A program made the translations under genes and the position numbers. Under the pieces are notes generated by a model that saw only the letters and a list, made by a program, of their open reading frames with translations, was not told where the DNA came from and did no database searches. Positions 1 to 9,945 of a stretch of DNA of 64,000 bases are shown here, in pieces (positions within the stretch are counted from its first letter, which is position 1; each line of letters starts with the position of its first letter). The stretch is from contig NC_018257.1 in NCBI RefSeq assembly GCF_000227135.1, positions 329,105-393,104 of the forward strand, written 5' to 3'. This DNA comes from Leishmania donovani. Lineage: Eukaryota; Euglenozoa; Kinetoplastea; Trypanosomatida; Trypanosomatidae.

Positions 1-1947
1 CCTTTGACGCCTCCGCCGCTACATGCACCGTGGGCAGGCTCTGCGGCGCGCGACACGCACGACGCAGGGAGCGGTGCACCAAACACTTCGGAGGAGTCGT
101 TCGCTGCGGTTCTCGGGCACACAACAACCGGCCAAGCCCTCTCTGCTGCCGATTTGGACGAGTGGGCGAATACGGCGTTGAGCAGTTTCTTTGGCGATTA
201 CGATACGCTCCTTTCCGAACCACCTAAAATGATGACACCAGCAGTGCTTCCAGCCGCCTCGCCGACAACCAGCTCTGCGCAGGACTTGCCATCCTCCACT
301 TCATGCGCGCCGCGTCCTATGCCAGTGGTCGAACTCAGCCCGCTTATCTTGCGTGTGCTCCTGTGGTGGGCTGGTCGTCCTCAGCTGCCGTCGCGGCGAA
401 GCGGGCACGCTGCCAAGGTCGAACGACAGAATACCTACAGCAACCGCATCAATCGCTACGATGTGGACGTCGGTTCGACGAGCGAGTTGCCTGCTGACAG
501 TCGCGAACCTTCACACGCGTCGTCCAGCGACAACGGTGGCAGCGGTAATCTGCCATCACAGCAGCAGGACGATGCCATGGGTGCGCAGCAGCTGCGGCTG
601 CGCATTGCCGACATCTTCGCCCTGCTGTGCCGCCGCGACGGTGGAGTGGCTGTGTCCGACGCGCTTCTGTACGGTCGCTGCCACGACGCCTCCGAGCTTG
701 CGGCGCAGCGCTGCCACCTTGTGTTCAGCGGCTTCTCCGATGCACGCTGGAGGGCGGCGACAGCACTGGCTCCGAATTCGCCCAAAACCTTCGCTACCGC
801 CCTCGAGCTGGCGTTGATTGAGCCCTCTGCCTCACCTGATTCTAAGGACGGCGGTGCAAGTGCGCGCAGTGGCACGTACGACGTGAGCCAAGTGCTGTGC
901 GCACTGGTGGACCTGCACACGTCTGCCGCATCTGCCACTCGACGCTCTCAGCCGAGACCGTCTCCGCACCTCAGAACGGACGCGAACGTTGATTCCGACG
1001 TGGTGGCGACAGGGGTGCTGCTCCGCGCTCTGCTCCGCTGCCCACCGCTCCACAAGAGACTCATGCGACTGTTTAGCGGCGACGCGCGCGCAGCAGAGCC
1101 GCGACGCCAAAGGCGAGGAGCCTCGGCTGTCGTAGTGACGCCGCAGGCGGCGGCGTCCTTGAAGTCCTCAGAAGAGGTTGAACCGGGCTCGTCGTCGACT
1201 GTAGTCCTGAAAGCGGCGGACACTCGTAGGCAGCTCGATATCTTTCTGCCCGCCCTCACTCACGCATCACCGATCGTGTCGGCCGACTCGTGGCAAACGT
1301 TGACGATGCTGCTGTTTCCGTCCTCAACCGCCACCGTCAGCTCTGCAACGCGACGACTACTGCTGTTTGCGCCGGCGTGCCCGGTGCAGCGCCTCCTTGC
1401 AGCCGCGTTGGCACTGCCTGGAGACGACAATGACGACACATGTGCGAGTAGGCCATCGACGCCACAGCCCGTCTTGCCCCCGTCTTCCCATCCTATGGCA
1501 CGCAACAACGCACTGCGACTCCTCCACGTACTGTGCTCCTCGAGCGATCTGCCGCCGGGCCTCCAGTCGCTCTTTCAACAGTGCCCCGCGCTACTGTGGC
1601 GGGTGCTGCGCCTGGCCGCTGCGGTCTGCAAAGGGGTGGCCGTTGCTCATGTCGCGCTGGTGCGACGCGTTCTCGTCGACTACATCATGCTATGTGCTTC
1701 GCAGTCTAGCTGTAGCGAAAGCGGCGGTGTCGACCTGCACAACAACTCTAGCGTCTCCACCCAGGTGCTTCTGCGCGAAAACAAGGATGCTGTCGCCCGC
1801 TTCTTGGCGTCGACGCACGCGGCGTGGGGTGGTGGTGGCAGAGCGCCGGAGGACACTGGCGGTGACTTGGCTGGCGCCGCCGCTCCTGCATCCTCTGAGA
1901 ATGGCTACGACGAGGGCCACCTAATGACGGTCCTGAACGCGCTGTGA
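1..1947 (+). CDS. Large kinetoplastid protein of unknown function, 3' part only
   Basis: The frame is open from the first base and ends at TGA 1945-1947, so the 5' end lies outside the window and at least 648 residues are present. I recognise no catalytic domain. The chain alternates low-complexity Ser/Ala/Thr/Pro-rich stretches with short Leu/Ala-rich helical segments, for example LRIADIFALLCRR near residue 200 and ALLWRVLRLAAAVCKG near residue 530. That pattern suggests a HEAT- or ARM-like helical scaffold, but this is inference. GC-rich third positions support real coding. No signal peptide or membrane segment can be judged without the N-terminus. The next gene on the same strand starts about 600 bases downstream. 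Confidence 0.8.
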   Translation, partial: PLTPPPLHAPWAGSAARDTHDAGSGAPNTSEESFAAVLGHTTTGQALSAADLDEWANTALSSFFGDYDTLLSEPPKMMTPAVLPAASPTTSSAQDLPSSTSCAPRPMPVVELSPLILRVLLWWAGRPQLPSRRSGHAAKVERQNTYSNRINRYDVDVGSTSELPADSREPSHASSSDNGGSGNLPSQQQDDAMGAQQLRLRIADIFALLCRRDGGVAVSDALLYGRCHDASELAAQRCHLVFSGFSDARWRAATALAPNSPKTFATALELALIEPSASPDSKDGGASARSGTYDVSQVLCALVDLHTSAASATRRSQPRPSPHLRTDANVDSDVVATGVLLRALLRCPPLHKRLMRLFSGDARAAEPRRQRRGASAVVVTPQAAASLKSSEEVEPGSSSTVVLKAADTRRQLDIFLPALTHASPIVSADSWQTLTMLLFPSSTATVSSATRRLLLFAPACPVQRLLAAALALPGDDNDDTCASRPSTPQPVLPPSSHPMARNNALRLLHVLCSSSDLPPGLQSLFQQCPALLWRVLRLAAAVCKGVAVAHVALVRRVLVDYIMLCASQSSCSESGGVDLHNNSSVSTQVLLRENKDAVARFLASTHAAWGGGGRAPEDTGGDLAGAAAPASSENGYDEGHLMTVLNAL

Positions 1948-2548
1948 GTGTGCGCGGTCGTACGCTTCGGCACACCACCGCATGCCACTACTATCCCTTC
2001 GTGGGTAATGAGGCGAAGACTCATCTTGTGGTGGGAGTCTCAGAGAGAGGAACGAAGACATGCAATGGGCGCCTTGACGGCGTTTCTCGCTCGCACCATA
2101 TCCACTTCTCCATCTCTGCCCTGCCCATCTTGCATTTTGCAGGGAGGCCGCAGGCCACTCCTCCAACAACGAAGAGGGAAAGCGAAGAGGCGACGCGATG
2201 GCGATGATGAGTGTAGCGGCCCATCCTTCTGCTTGTGCTGTTGCTGGTAGGATTTCGACGCCCTTTTTTCCTTATCACCGATGTCTTTGTTTTGTTGCGC
2301 ATTCTTCTGCCCTTCAACGACCCGATGCTCTCTCGCCCTTCGCTGCCTTCGACCTTCTTCCGCCGTCCCTCTCTGCCTCCGTTTATGGGCTGCTGCTTTT
2401 CTCCTCGTCGCACCTTACCACCCAAACCACCACCCTTCCCTGCACAGCCGCGCTTAACTTACATGTGCAGCGCCTCTCTCTGAGGACTCTCATCCATCAG
2501 CTATCACATAAAGACCGTTGCTCAATCAGCAACTTTACAGAGGTGGTG
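1948..2548 (+). other. Spacer with trans-splicing signals for the kinase gene
   Basis: This pyrimidine-rich spacer holds several usable AG acceptors: 2141-2142 after a C/T tract, 2446-2447 and 2539-2540. Splicing at 2142 would make ATG 2198 the first start. That ATG is in frame with the kinase and would add 117 residues, but the added stretch is T/C-rich and reads like untranslated sequence. Splicing at 2447 leaves a very short upstream reading frame at 2463 before ATG 2549. Confidence 0.5.
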
Positions 2549-4384
2549 ATGAACTCACAAGCTTCTTCTTCACCTCTTCCTCCAGCCGCTTCGTGCGTGC
2601 AGTTCCGGCCTGAGCAGCTTCAGCTCGGCTCAGGGATCCCTCTCGGCTCCGGCGCTATTAGCCAAGTTGTGCAGTGCCGTCTACGCTGCGCCGCCGCGCC
2701 CTTGCTGCCGGTCGTGGTGAAGGTCGTCTCCAAGATCCAGGTGCTGCAACAGGGTAAGGTGCAGAGTGTCATGAACGAGAAGGCGACGCTGCAGCGCCTC
2801 GCTCCGTTTCCGTATGTGGTCCGTCTCTACGGCACCGCCCAGTCCGAGGACGAGCTTTACTTTGTGCTCGAGTGGCTTCCCCATGGCGACCTGCTGCAGC
2901 ACATCCGATACGTGGCACAGGAGCGTGTGCGGCAGTACAACGAGGAGGAGGCAGCAGCTGGATCGACTGCTAGTATGCCTAGTCCCGGTGCAGTAGCCGG
3001 TGGCACCGCTGGATCCGTGCCGGACGGTGCCCCGGTGGCGGAAGCATCAGCGTCGACAGGTCCGTCTAAACGGGCCACGGCAATTCCGGCCAGCAGCACG
3101 GCGCTCCGCTGCCTCGACTTTCATGACATTCAACTTATAACGGCACAGCTGGTGCTAGCCCTCGAGCACACCGCCGACAGGGGTGTCGTGCTGCGTGACT
3201 TGAAGCCCGAGAATGTGGCGTTCGATGAGAAGTACCGCGCCTGCTTGCTGGACTTCGACACTGCGGACCTCGAGGGGGCCGTGAATATGCCGGAGACGAA
3301 CGGCGGCGTAGCATGCCCTCCACCGGTGGATGCAGCTGCCGTTGATGAAGCCGAAAGCAGCGATGGCGGCGGTGGACACGCAGCAGCAGAGAACGGCGGC
3401 GCTTCTTCGTCTTCGCGACGGCGCCGCCTCACGGTCTCTCAAATCCACCGTATGCGGAGGAAAACGGCGAGCTTCTGCGGCACGGCGCACTACGTTTCAC
3501 CGGAGATGGTGGGGGAGTGCAAGTGGAGCTTCAGCAGCGACCTATGGGCCCTCGGTGCACTCGTGTACGAGTTGGTGTACGGCGAGCACCTCTTTTCTGG
3601 CATGACACCGTTTGAAGTCCTCCAGAAGGTAGTCCACGGCAGCTACGTGGAGAGACACGAGCTGTTTCCGCACATCCACTTTGCCGACGACGCGGATGGG
3701 GAAGCGGAGCAGTGCTGCGGCGAGCGTCGCTTCGCTGCTGTGAAGGATTTCATCCAGCAGCTGCTCTTGACGGACCCGCAGAAGCGGCTTGGCGTGCACC
3801 CCGACACGCACCGCTTCGACGCCACGGCGCTGCGCCGCCACGCGCTGTTCGACGGCTTTCAATGGGAGCCGGTGGAGGCGCAGCTGCGCACCTTCCGCAT
3901 GCGCCGATTCGACTTGGGGAGCTCGAAGGCGACGAGTGCTGCCTCAGGCGACGCGAGCTGTGATGCGCGAGAGGCTTCGAATGACGCTTCAGGTGCCTCG
4001 TCTGCAGCGCTGAAGTCGCTTGCAGCCGCGTGCGTCGATCCATCTGCATCGCTCGCCTCGTGCTACCACATCCTCCCTTTCAACGACCCCGCCTACGCAG
4101 AGTATGTGTATCGCGCGACGGCGGATGCCAACCCGTTCGAGCAGTTCTTTACTCAAGAGGACACCGAGCCGGCACCCACGGCAGCGGCAGCATCACATGA
4201 GGCAGCGGGCTCAGCGGGTGGCAGCGCGCCTGGTGCAGTGCCGACACCTGCGGTGAATTCCAGACCCGAGGCCGCCTCTGTAGTGGACGACGACGAGGTG
4301 GATGACGTCATTGATGATGTGGGCATGCACTACACCGGCCGCCCCGCCGACAAGTACTTTCAGGACTACCGCGACACTCCCTGA
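2549..4384 (+). CDS. PDK1-like AGC protein kinase with DFD in place of DFG
   Basis: This is a Ser/Thr kinase of 611 residues. The glycine loop LGSGAIS is at 32-38; its third glycine is replaced by Ser, as in PDK1. The ATP lysine is K58 in VVVKVVSK, and a helix-C glutamate is in VMNEKATL. The catalytic loop LRDLKPENV holds D217, K219 and N222, with Leu replacing the usual Tyr/His of YRD/HRD. The activation loop ends in SFCGTAHYVSPEM, closely resembling PDK1, and SDLWALGALVYELV follows. The DFG motif reads DFD at 235-237. Two low-complexity insertions are visible, at about 130-190 between the lobes and about 240-305 in the activation segment. The C-terminal 170 residues are acidic and Ala-rich, and I see no PH domain. 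In other eukaryotes PDK1 phosphorylates the activation loops of AGC kinases; that role here is inferred. The start at 2549 is preferred over the in-frame ATG 2198 because the upstream stretch has spacer-like composition. Confidence 0.85.
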   Translation: MNSQASSSPLPPAASCVQFRPEQLQLGSGIPLGSGAISQVVQCRLRCAAAPLLPVVVKVVSKIQVLQQGKVQSVMNEKATLQRLAPFPYVVRLYGTAQSEDELYFVLEWLPHGDLLQHIRYVAQERVRQYNEEEAAAGSTASMPSPGAVAGGTAGSVPDGAPVAEASASTGPSKRATAIPASSTALRCLDFHDIQLITAQLVLALEHTADRGVVLRDLKPENVAFDEKYRACLLDFDTADLEGAVNMPETNGGVACPPPVDAAAVDEAESSDGGGGHAAAENGGASSSSRRRRLTVSQIHRMRRKTASFCGTAHYVSPEMVGECKWSFSSDLWALGALVYELVYGEHLFSGMTPFEVLQKVVHGSYVERHELFPHIHFADDADGEAEQCCGERRFAAVKDFIQQLLLTDPQKRLGVHPDTHRFDATALRRHALFDGFQWEPVEAQLRTFRMRRFDLGSSKATSAASGDASCDAREASNDASGASSAALKSLAAACVDPSASLASCYHILPFNDPAYAEYVYRATADANPFEQFFTQEDTEPAPTAAAASHEAAGSAGGSAPGAVPTPAVNSRPEAASVVDDDEVDDVIDDVGMHYTGRPADKYFQDYRDTP

Positions 4385-5555
4385 GGTGGCAGTGCTGTGT
4401 GCCTGAAGGCCTTCTATCTTTTTCTTGAGAGGTGCGTGTGGGAGGGGGGCGGTGTGGGGATAGGGTGGACGGCGGTGGTGCCCACCCTCTTTTCTCGCCT
4501 TGCCCCAACCCTCCCTGGCTGCATCACCAACGAGGTAGACTTACTCTCCTACTTGTTGGCAGCGCGGGCAGATGGGAGGGCCAGGCCAGCAGAGGCAAAT
4601 CCTCATCACACCGTCGTCGTAAAGGTATACGCAGCCGCACCTCAAACGTACGCGTGCTTGTGTGGGAATGGCGAGCGGCTGTAGCGCTTCTCTACCTCAC
4701 CTCGCCGACGCTGCTCAAACACACGCGTACGCACAACATCAAATGCAACTGAGGTGCCTCTTGGATGGAGGTGGGCACGCACACCTCCGTACGATGTAAT
4801 AGCAGATACCTACCTGCCTCTGTGCGTGCGTGTGGGGCTGTGCCGAGAGAGGGAGTACTCGGCTTCGATACCCAACCCATCGCATGGCGAGGTTTTTCCT
4901 CTTCTCTCTCTGATCGCACAATCACCCATCACGAGAGATGCGTACACGCAAGGTGCTTGCACAGCGACGTTAGCAGCATGCCAAAACGCCAATGACGAGA
5001 AAAGAAGAAGAGAGCAACCCCGTTCACGCGTGCTCTCGTCAGCCCTACAGCTACCCGTGCGTGCAGCTGCTTCCAGCGCCGTCAGCACGGCAGCCTTTCC
5101 TCGCAGCTTCTGCAGTCGAGGAACGAAACGCAACCGGTGACACACCGCCATGCTGATGACTGGCACATGATGCGTTGGTCCATTGCCACTCTCTCAGCAA
5201 AAAGCGCGCGCCACCTCTGTACTTGTGCTTTCCATCTCCACCGCTGTGACCCTCTGAGAGGGTGCAGCCCTTTCCTACGAGGAGTGCACAAACGCACAAG
5301 CAACTTAGCTACACATTGATCCACAGAGCACTCGTCCCCTGCCGCTAAATCGTTTTTTTTTTCTTGTTTGTTTTCGAGCTCCGTGCCTTCGGGACAGCCA
5401 CAGTTGGGGCCGTGAAGGTGTTCTGCAGTTGAACCACCGGCATCCCCCCTCTTGTCTTCTTGTGCAGTGACTGCGACGCTTCATACCCTTCACTCCGCTC
5501 ACACCACACATAGCCTCCCCCCCTCCCCCACCTTTCCGACTTACCTGCTTCAGAG
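4385..5555 (+). other. Spacer: kinase 3' UTR and UFD2-fusion 5' region
   Basis: I see no convincing gene. The short open frames here have poor codon usage and no recognisable domain. A T-run at 5349-5359 and the C/T-rich tract from about 5441 lead into splice acceptors for the next gene. Confidence 0.6.
5441..5553 (+). promoter_or_regulatory. Polypyrimidine tract and trans-splice acceptors of the thioredoxin-UFD2 gene
   Basis: A C/T tract ends in the acceptor CAG near 5466. A second tract, CCTCCCCCCC and onward, ends in CAG at 5551-5553, only two bases before ATG 5556. No ATG lies between the two acceptors and 5556, so both give the same protein start. Confidence 0.6.
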
Positions 5556-8500
5556 ATGCTGGAGATTACGAGCCTTGGCCAGTTGCTATTGCATGTACAG
5601 CGCAGCGATGTAGTGACGGTGATCGACTTCTACGCCGACTGGTGCGGGCCGTGCCAGCAGATCAAGCCGCAATTCGAGCAGATGGCGCGCTACTACGACC
5701 CCAGCAAGGTCATCTTTGCCAAGTGCAACGTCGACCGTAACCGCGATTGCGCCAGCCGCTACGGCGTCTCCACCATACCCACCTTCATCGTCTTCTACGC
5801 CAATGAGCGTGTTGCAACCGTGACAGGTGGCGACCTTGGTATGGTGCAGCGCAGCATCGATCTCGCCGTGGCCCAAATCCCGGAGACTGCGGCGCCCTCG
5901 TCTGCCGGCCAGACGGCAGCGAGGCGTGATTCGGTGCAGGAGACGCAGGACGCCTTTGCGGAGCAGATGCTGCGCATTGTGGAGGCCAAGAGTACCAAGA
6001 ACCAAATCCTCGAGAAAGATAGCTGCGACGCTGCGTACGCGCTACTCAAGGCCAAGACCCCCTACGGCCTGCTGCTGCTGCCCTACCTCGCCTCTGACGC
6101 CTTCTCCGCCGTGGCCATCGACGCCCTCTTCTCCAACATTGCTTCTCGCGCTGGCGCTGAGCGGCACGAAGAGGGTTATCTCATCAACCAGGTCCTATCC
6201 CACCTCATGCAACTCTCCACCCATCTCTCCTGGGGGGACATGAGCGTTGTGAAGCAGCTGCACCGCGTGCTCCTGTCGCTGCTCGCCTGCCCACGGATGC
6301 AGACAGCGCTGATGACGAGTCCGTTCTTTACCAATATGTTCATCACAACCGGCACGCAGCTCGAGCACACCACGCTCTTGGGCGTTCTCTTTGGCCTGGG
6401 ACCAAAGCCTATGGCAGCGGCGCGCGCGCCGCACGGGGACTGGCTCGCGATGCTAGAGGTGTTCTCTCCTCAAAAGCAGGATGAGCATCAGCAGACAGTC
6501 TACACAATACAGCAGGAGATGAGTACGCTTGCGAAGATGAACGTGCGACTGGTGCAGAGCCTGCTCCATGTAAAGACGGCTCGCGACGCAACGCTGCGGT
6601 ACCTTGGCAGAGCCCTACAGCTGAACGAGGATTACCTGAAGACGATGCATCACGACAGCCCCATCAGCTCTCGCTACTTTATGATCCAGCTTCAGTCGGT
6701 TCTCATTGAGCTCGCACTGCCTATCTTCCAGGCGCGCGCGAACAAGGAAGACACGAGCAGCAGTGGCGGTTACGACTACCGCCAGATCCCAGCCCACTAC
6801 CTGCTGGATCGCCTGTACGGCCCAAACGGCGTCGTCGTTTCCTTTGGCAGCGACGTCGAGCGGGTGGCGCACTTCGGCGACGACAACCCGCTGCCCCGCG
6901 CGCCGTCGAGCCGCGACCCCTACAAACCTTTCATCCATCTCTTCTTCCTCGCGGCCCGTGCTGTCACGCTGTGCGCGGCCGTCTTCATTGACGAGCATGA
7001 CCGCGACGAGCGCCAGGCGACTCATCCTCAGGCGTCACGGCAGCAGCGCGACTTCTTCACCGCGGAGAAGCTCCTGCTTGAGGGCCTGCTCGGGTCGACT
7101 GAGCTTAGTGCGAGCCGACTCGAGTTCCTCAATCACCTCGCACACTGGCTCCTGATGGTGATGCAAGTGGATGACCAGGGTGTCCTGCCGGCTCAACCGC
7201 CAGCGGAATGGGGCTACCTCCCGCAGTGCCTCGTCGACTGCGTGATTCGCGCCACGAGTATGGCGCCGTTGGACGGCCTTTACTCCGACGGCATGATCTC
7301 CCTCATGCTGGTGCTCATGGGCAACACCAAGTACTTTCCTAAGCCCCACACGCACGCCCTCTTCCCCGCCTACCTTCTGCGGCTGCAGGAGAACTACGCG
7401 ACACGCAAGGTGCTCGAGCAGCATCCGTGGTTCAGCACCCACATTGTGCGCGCCTGCATGGAGTGCTACATCGCTGTCGAGAAGTCCACATACGAGCGAG
7501 TCGAAGTGCGCTACGAGCTCTCGTATGCCATCAAAACGTTCCTCAAGTCGAACCTGCTGTGCGAGCCGGTGCGCGAGGAGATGGAGTCGCAGGCGAACAA
7601 CACCATGCTCGAGCGCTTCTCGCACATGGCGGTGGCGGAGGTGAATGAGGCAGTCGATCAGGTGATCGACACCCTCACAAGGATGAACGAGATGGTAAAG
7701 GCCGGCGCGGATTTGTCAGAGAACGCCGTCGCGTCAGACAGCCCGCAGAACGCCGCCGGCGGCTCGAACGGGGAGCAACAGCAGCGGCAGACGCGCCGTC
7801 AGCGAAGCAACGCGAGTCGCAACGAGGATGTCGACGCCGGCGAGGACGGCGGCGAGGGGGACGATGAGGAGAATGCTGACGGGTCGCAGACGTATCACGA
7901 GCGTGGCATGAGCCTCCGCTCCCACCTGATGCTCTTTACCGCCTCGATGGACATGTTCATCGAGCTGTCTTTGCAGTTCCCCAAGGGCGTCTCGCAGAAC
8001 ATGGTGGCTGGGCAGATCAGCGAGATGCTTGCCCGCAGCCTGATGGCGTTCGCCGGCCCAAACAGCCGGAGCCTGAAGATCCAGAACGCCGACCTCTACA
8101 ACTTCCGCCCCCGCGAGGTCCTGATGCGTCTCGTCGACTGCTTCACGCACTTCCGGCGCTCCAAGAACTTTCTCCGCTGCCTGTGCCACTGCAGCATTCC
8201 GCTGTCTGACATTCGCAGCGTCATGCGCACCATCGTGGACCGCCAGCTCGTCTCGGAGGATCTCATCTGGAAGGTGTCTGAGATGGCGGCGGCGGTGACG
8301 TCCGTGTCCAAGGAGGTGGACAACGAGGAGGCCGTCTGGGACGACGCGCCGGACTACGCCTTGGATGCGTTGCTCTCCACCCCGCTCCTCCAGCCTGTTG
8401 CGCTGCCGGCGGACGTGAAGGACCTGAATGACCTGGTGTACGTCAACCAGGAGACGCTGCACCACCTCCTCCTGTCCGAGAGCAAGCACCCTTTCACGAA

Positions 8501-8624
8501 CGAGCCGCTGACGGAGGACAAGGTGGCGGCTTTTAACAAGCGCCCTGACGTGGCGGCCGCTGTGGAGGGGCGACGGGCTGCTATCCAGAAATGGCTGGAG
8601 GACGTCAAGGCTGCCCAGGTGTAG
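5556..8624 (+). CDS. UFD2: Thioredoxin-UFD2 fusion: U-box E4/E3 ubiquitin ligase with N-terminal thioredoxin domain
   Basis: The protein has 1022 residues. Residues 1-105 are a thioredoxin fold with the intact redox site WCGPC (C30, C33) and the cis-proline segment STIPTF. From about 180 to 930 runs a UFD2 elongating-factor core, recognisable in TTLLGVLFGLGPKP, SRYFMIQLQSVLIELAL and NADLYNFRPREVLMRLVDC. The end, about 935-1022, is a U-box (ALLSTPLLQPVALP, then KHPFTNEPLTEDKV) that would bind E2 enzymes. An acidic Gln/Arg-rich insert lies at about 730-785. Known UFD2/UBE4 proteins extend ubiquitin chains with Cdc48/p97 before proteasomal degradation, and yeast and human members have no thioredoxin domain. 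The fusion is one uninterrupted frame with uniform codon use, so it is not an assembly join. The start is the first ATG after both acceptors. A redox-coupled quality-control role is inference. Confidence 0.93.
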   Translation: MLEITSLGQLLLHVQRSDVVTVIDFYADWCGPCQQIKPQFEQMARYYDPSKVIFAKCNVDRNRDCASRYGVSTIPTFIVFYANERVATVTGGDLGMVQRSIDLAVAQIPETAAPSSAGQTAARRDSVQETQDAFAEQMLRIVEAKSTKNQILEKDSCDAAYALLKAKTPYGLLLLPYLASDAFSAVAIDALFSNIASRAGAERHEEGYLINQVLSHLMQLSTHLSWGDMSVVKQLHRVLLSLLACPRMQTALMTSPFFTNMFITTGTQLEHTTLLGVLFGLGPKPMAAARAPHGDWLAMLEVFSPQKQDEHQQTVYTIQQEMSTLAKMNVRLVQSLLHVKTARDATLRYLGRALQLNEDYLKTMHHDSPISSRYFMIQLQSVLIELALPIFQARANKEDTSSSGGYDYRQIPAHYLLDRLYGPNGVVVSFGSDVERVAHFGDDNPLPRAPSSRDPYKPFIHLFFLAARAVTLCAAVFIDEHDRDERQATHPQASRQQRDFFTAEKLLLEGLLGSTELSASRLEFLNHLAHWLLMVMQVDDQGVLPAQPPAEWGYLPQCLVDCVIRATSMAPLDGLYSDGMISLMLVLMGNTKYFPKPHTHALFPAYLLRLQENYATRKVLEQHPWFSTHIVRACMECYIAVEKSTYERVEVRYELSYAIKTFLKSNLLCEPVREEMESQANNTMLERFSHMAVAEVNEAVDQVIDTLTRMNEMVKAGADLSENAVASDSPQNAAGGSNGEQQQRQTRRQRSNASRNEDVDAGEDGGEGDDEENADGSQTYHERGMSLRSHLMLFTASMDMFIELSLQFPKGVSQNMVAGQISEMLARSLMAFAGPNSRSLKIQNADLYNFRPREVLMRLVDCFTHFRRSKNFLRCLCHCSIPLSDIRSVMRTIVDRQLVSEDLIWKVSEMAAAVTSVSKEVDNEEAVWDDAPDYALDALLSTPLLQPVALPADVKDLNDLVYVNQETLHHLLLSESKHPFTNEPLTEDKVAAFNKRPDVAAAVEGRRAAIQKWLEDVKAAQV

Positions 8625-9299
8625 ACTTTCAGCGGGACAGTTGCGCACACGCCGGCAGAGAAGCGGGCGGAGCGAGTGAAGGCGCAGCGCATCGGTGCAT
8701 CTTTTGTATGGGGCCGTTGGGGAAGGGGGAGGGGGCCGCGTCATATGCCATCGACTGAGCCCTCCCCCGCCCCCCCCTTGCTCCACCACTTCCGCTTCTC
8801 ACCTCCCTCTTCTGCGCTCTCACTATTCTTCTTTCGTGTCGTGTTTTTGCGATGGGCGTTTTTGTGCGCGTCGACTGCCGTTCCTGTAGTGCTCTCCATC
8901 TCGCCCTTCCTCTCTCGTGTTCCTTGACTCCTCGGCGTCGTCGTCTTTTCTTGTTGCGCTTGGCGATGATCTCGCGTTGTTCATGGCTGTCTCCCTCCTC
9001 TTTCGTGTGCCTCTACACTGCGATGACTAACCCTTGATGCGCTTCCTCACGTACCATTCTCTCTCGTTTTTCCTGTGGTGTTTAACACCGCTGACATTGA
9101 TGCAGGCCATCCTCTCGCAGCTTGATGACACATCCTGCGCCCACGGTCGCGCTTGCTTTTGTGCGGGCGCACATCACACAGAGCGGAAGAAGGGGGATGG
9201 TGGCGCACGGCGCTGATATGCGGAAGCTCTGCGCACTTCGTGCCTCCGACACGCTTTATCGAATGACGCACTTCCTTTTCGGTTTCATGCGCGGCTTGC
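8625..9299 (+). other. Spacer: 3' UTR of the UFD2 fusion gene
   Basis: The sequence is pyrimidine-rich with no supported gene. It runs into the SIDER2-like element. Confidence 0.5.
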
Positions 9300-9945
9300 A
9301 CGTGGGCTCATGCCGAGGCGGTCGGATGACCGGGGGGGGGGGGATGCCGCAGCGCNNNNNNNNNNNNNNNNNNNNNNNNNNNNNNNNNNNNNNNNNNNNN
9401 NNNNNNNNNNNNNNNNNNNNNNNNNNNNNNNNNNNNNNNNNNNNNNNNNNNNNNNNNNNNNNNNNNNNNNNNNNNNNNNNNNNNNNNNNNNNNNNNNNNN
9501 NNNNNNNNNNNNNNNNNNNNNNNNNNNNNNNNNNNNNNNNNNNNNNNNNNNNNNNNNNNNNNNNNNNNNNNNNNNNNNNNNNNNNNNNNNNNNNNNNNNN
9601 NNNNNNNNNNNNNNNNNNNNNNNNNNNNGCCCCCGCACCGCGTACGGGGTTGTGGGGAGCCACCCACCCACCCCTGAGGAGAGAATGCACCCGGTGGCGC
9701 CCGGCATAGTGGGGGAGCGGCTGTGAGGCGACCTGCGGGGCGCGGGTGGGTGTGCGGTGCTCGAGGCAGGGGGGTGGTGCTCCGACGGCTGAGCCGGGCG
9801 CATTGCTGCACTGGCGTGTCTCTCGCTCTGCATCGCACGACGCGGATGGGGGCCTGTGGCAGGGCCTGGGGGGGTTATCGAGAGGCGCTCAGTGAAATGC
9901 ACTGTGGCAGTGAATTTGCACAGGCTGAAGAATAAACAAGAACTC
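9300..9945 (+). mobile_element. SIDER2-like degenerate retroposon, interrupted by an assembly gap
   Basis: The part after the gap (9629-9945) aligns by eye with the element at 16546-17098. Shared blocks include GAGGAGAGAATGCACC, GCGCCCGGCATAGTGGGGG, GAGGCGACCTGCG and CGCACGACGCGGATGGGGG. It ends in an A-rich stretch, AATAAACAAG. It lies in the spacer after the UFD2-fusion gene, in sense orientation. Leishmania SIDER2 elements are about 550 bp, non-coding, and found mainly in 3' UTRs, where they have been linked to mRNA destabilisation. The part before the gap shows no clear similarity to the other copies, so the 5' boundary is uncertain. Confidence 0.65.
9356..9628. other. Assembly gap (273 N)
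   Basis: Sequence is unknown here. A G-run (CCGGGGGGGGGG) stands just before the gap and the flanks do not overlap each other, so this is probably missing GC-rich sequence within the retroposon. Confidence 0.95.

Noticed and set aside
2198..2548. In-frame 117-residue N-terminal extension of the kinase from ATG 2198
   Set aside because: The composition is C/T-rich and spacer-like, with poor third-position bias. The kinase domain begins soon after ATG 2549 and a splice acceptor lies at 2539-2540.
7734..8789. Minus-strand open frame of about 350 codons opposite the UFD2 fusion
   Set aside because: It lies entirely over a gene with a clear domain assignment on the + strand; high GC at third positions creates long antisense frames. 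No recognisable domain.
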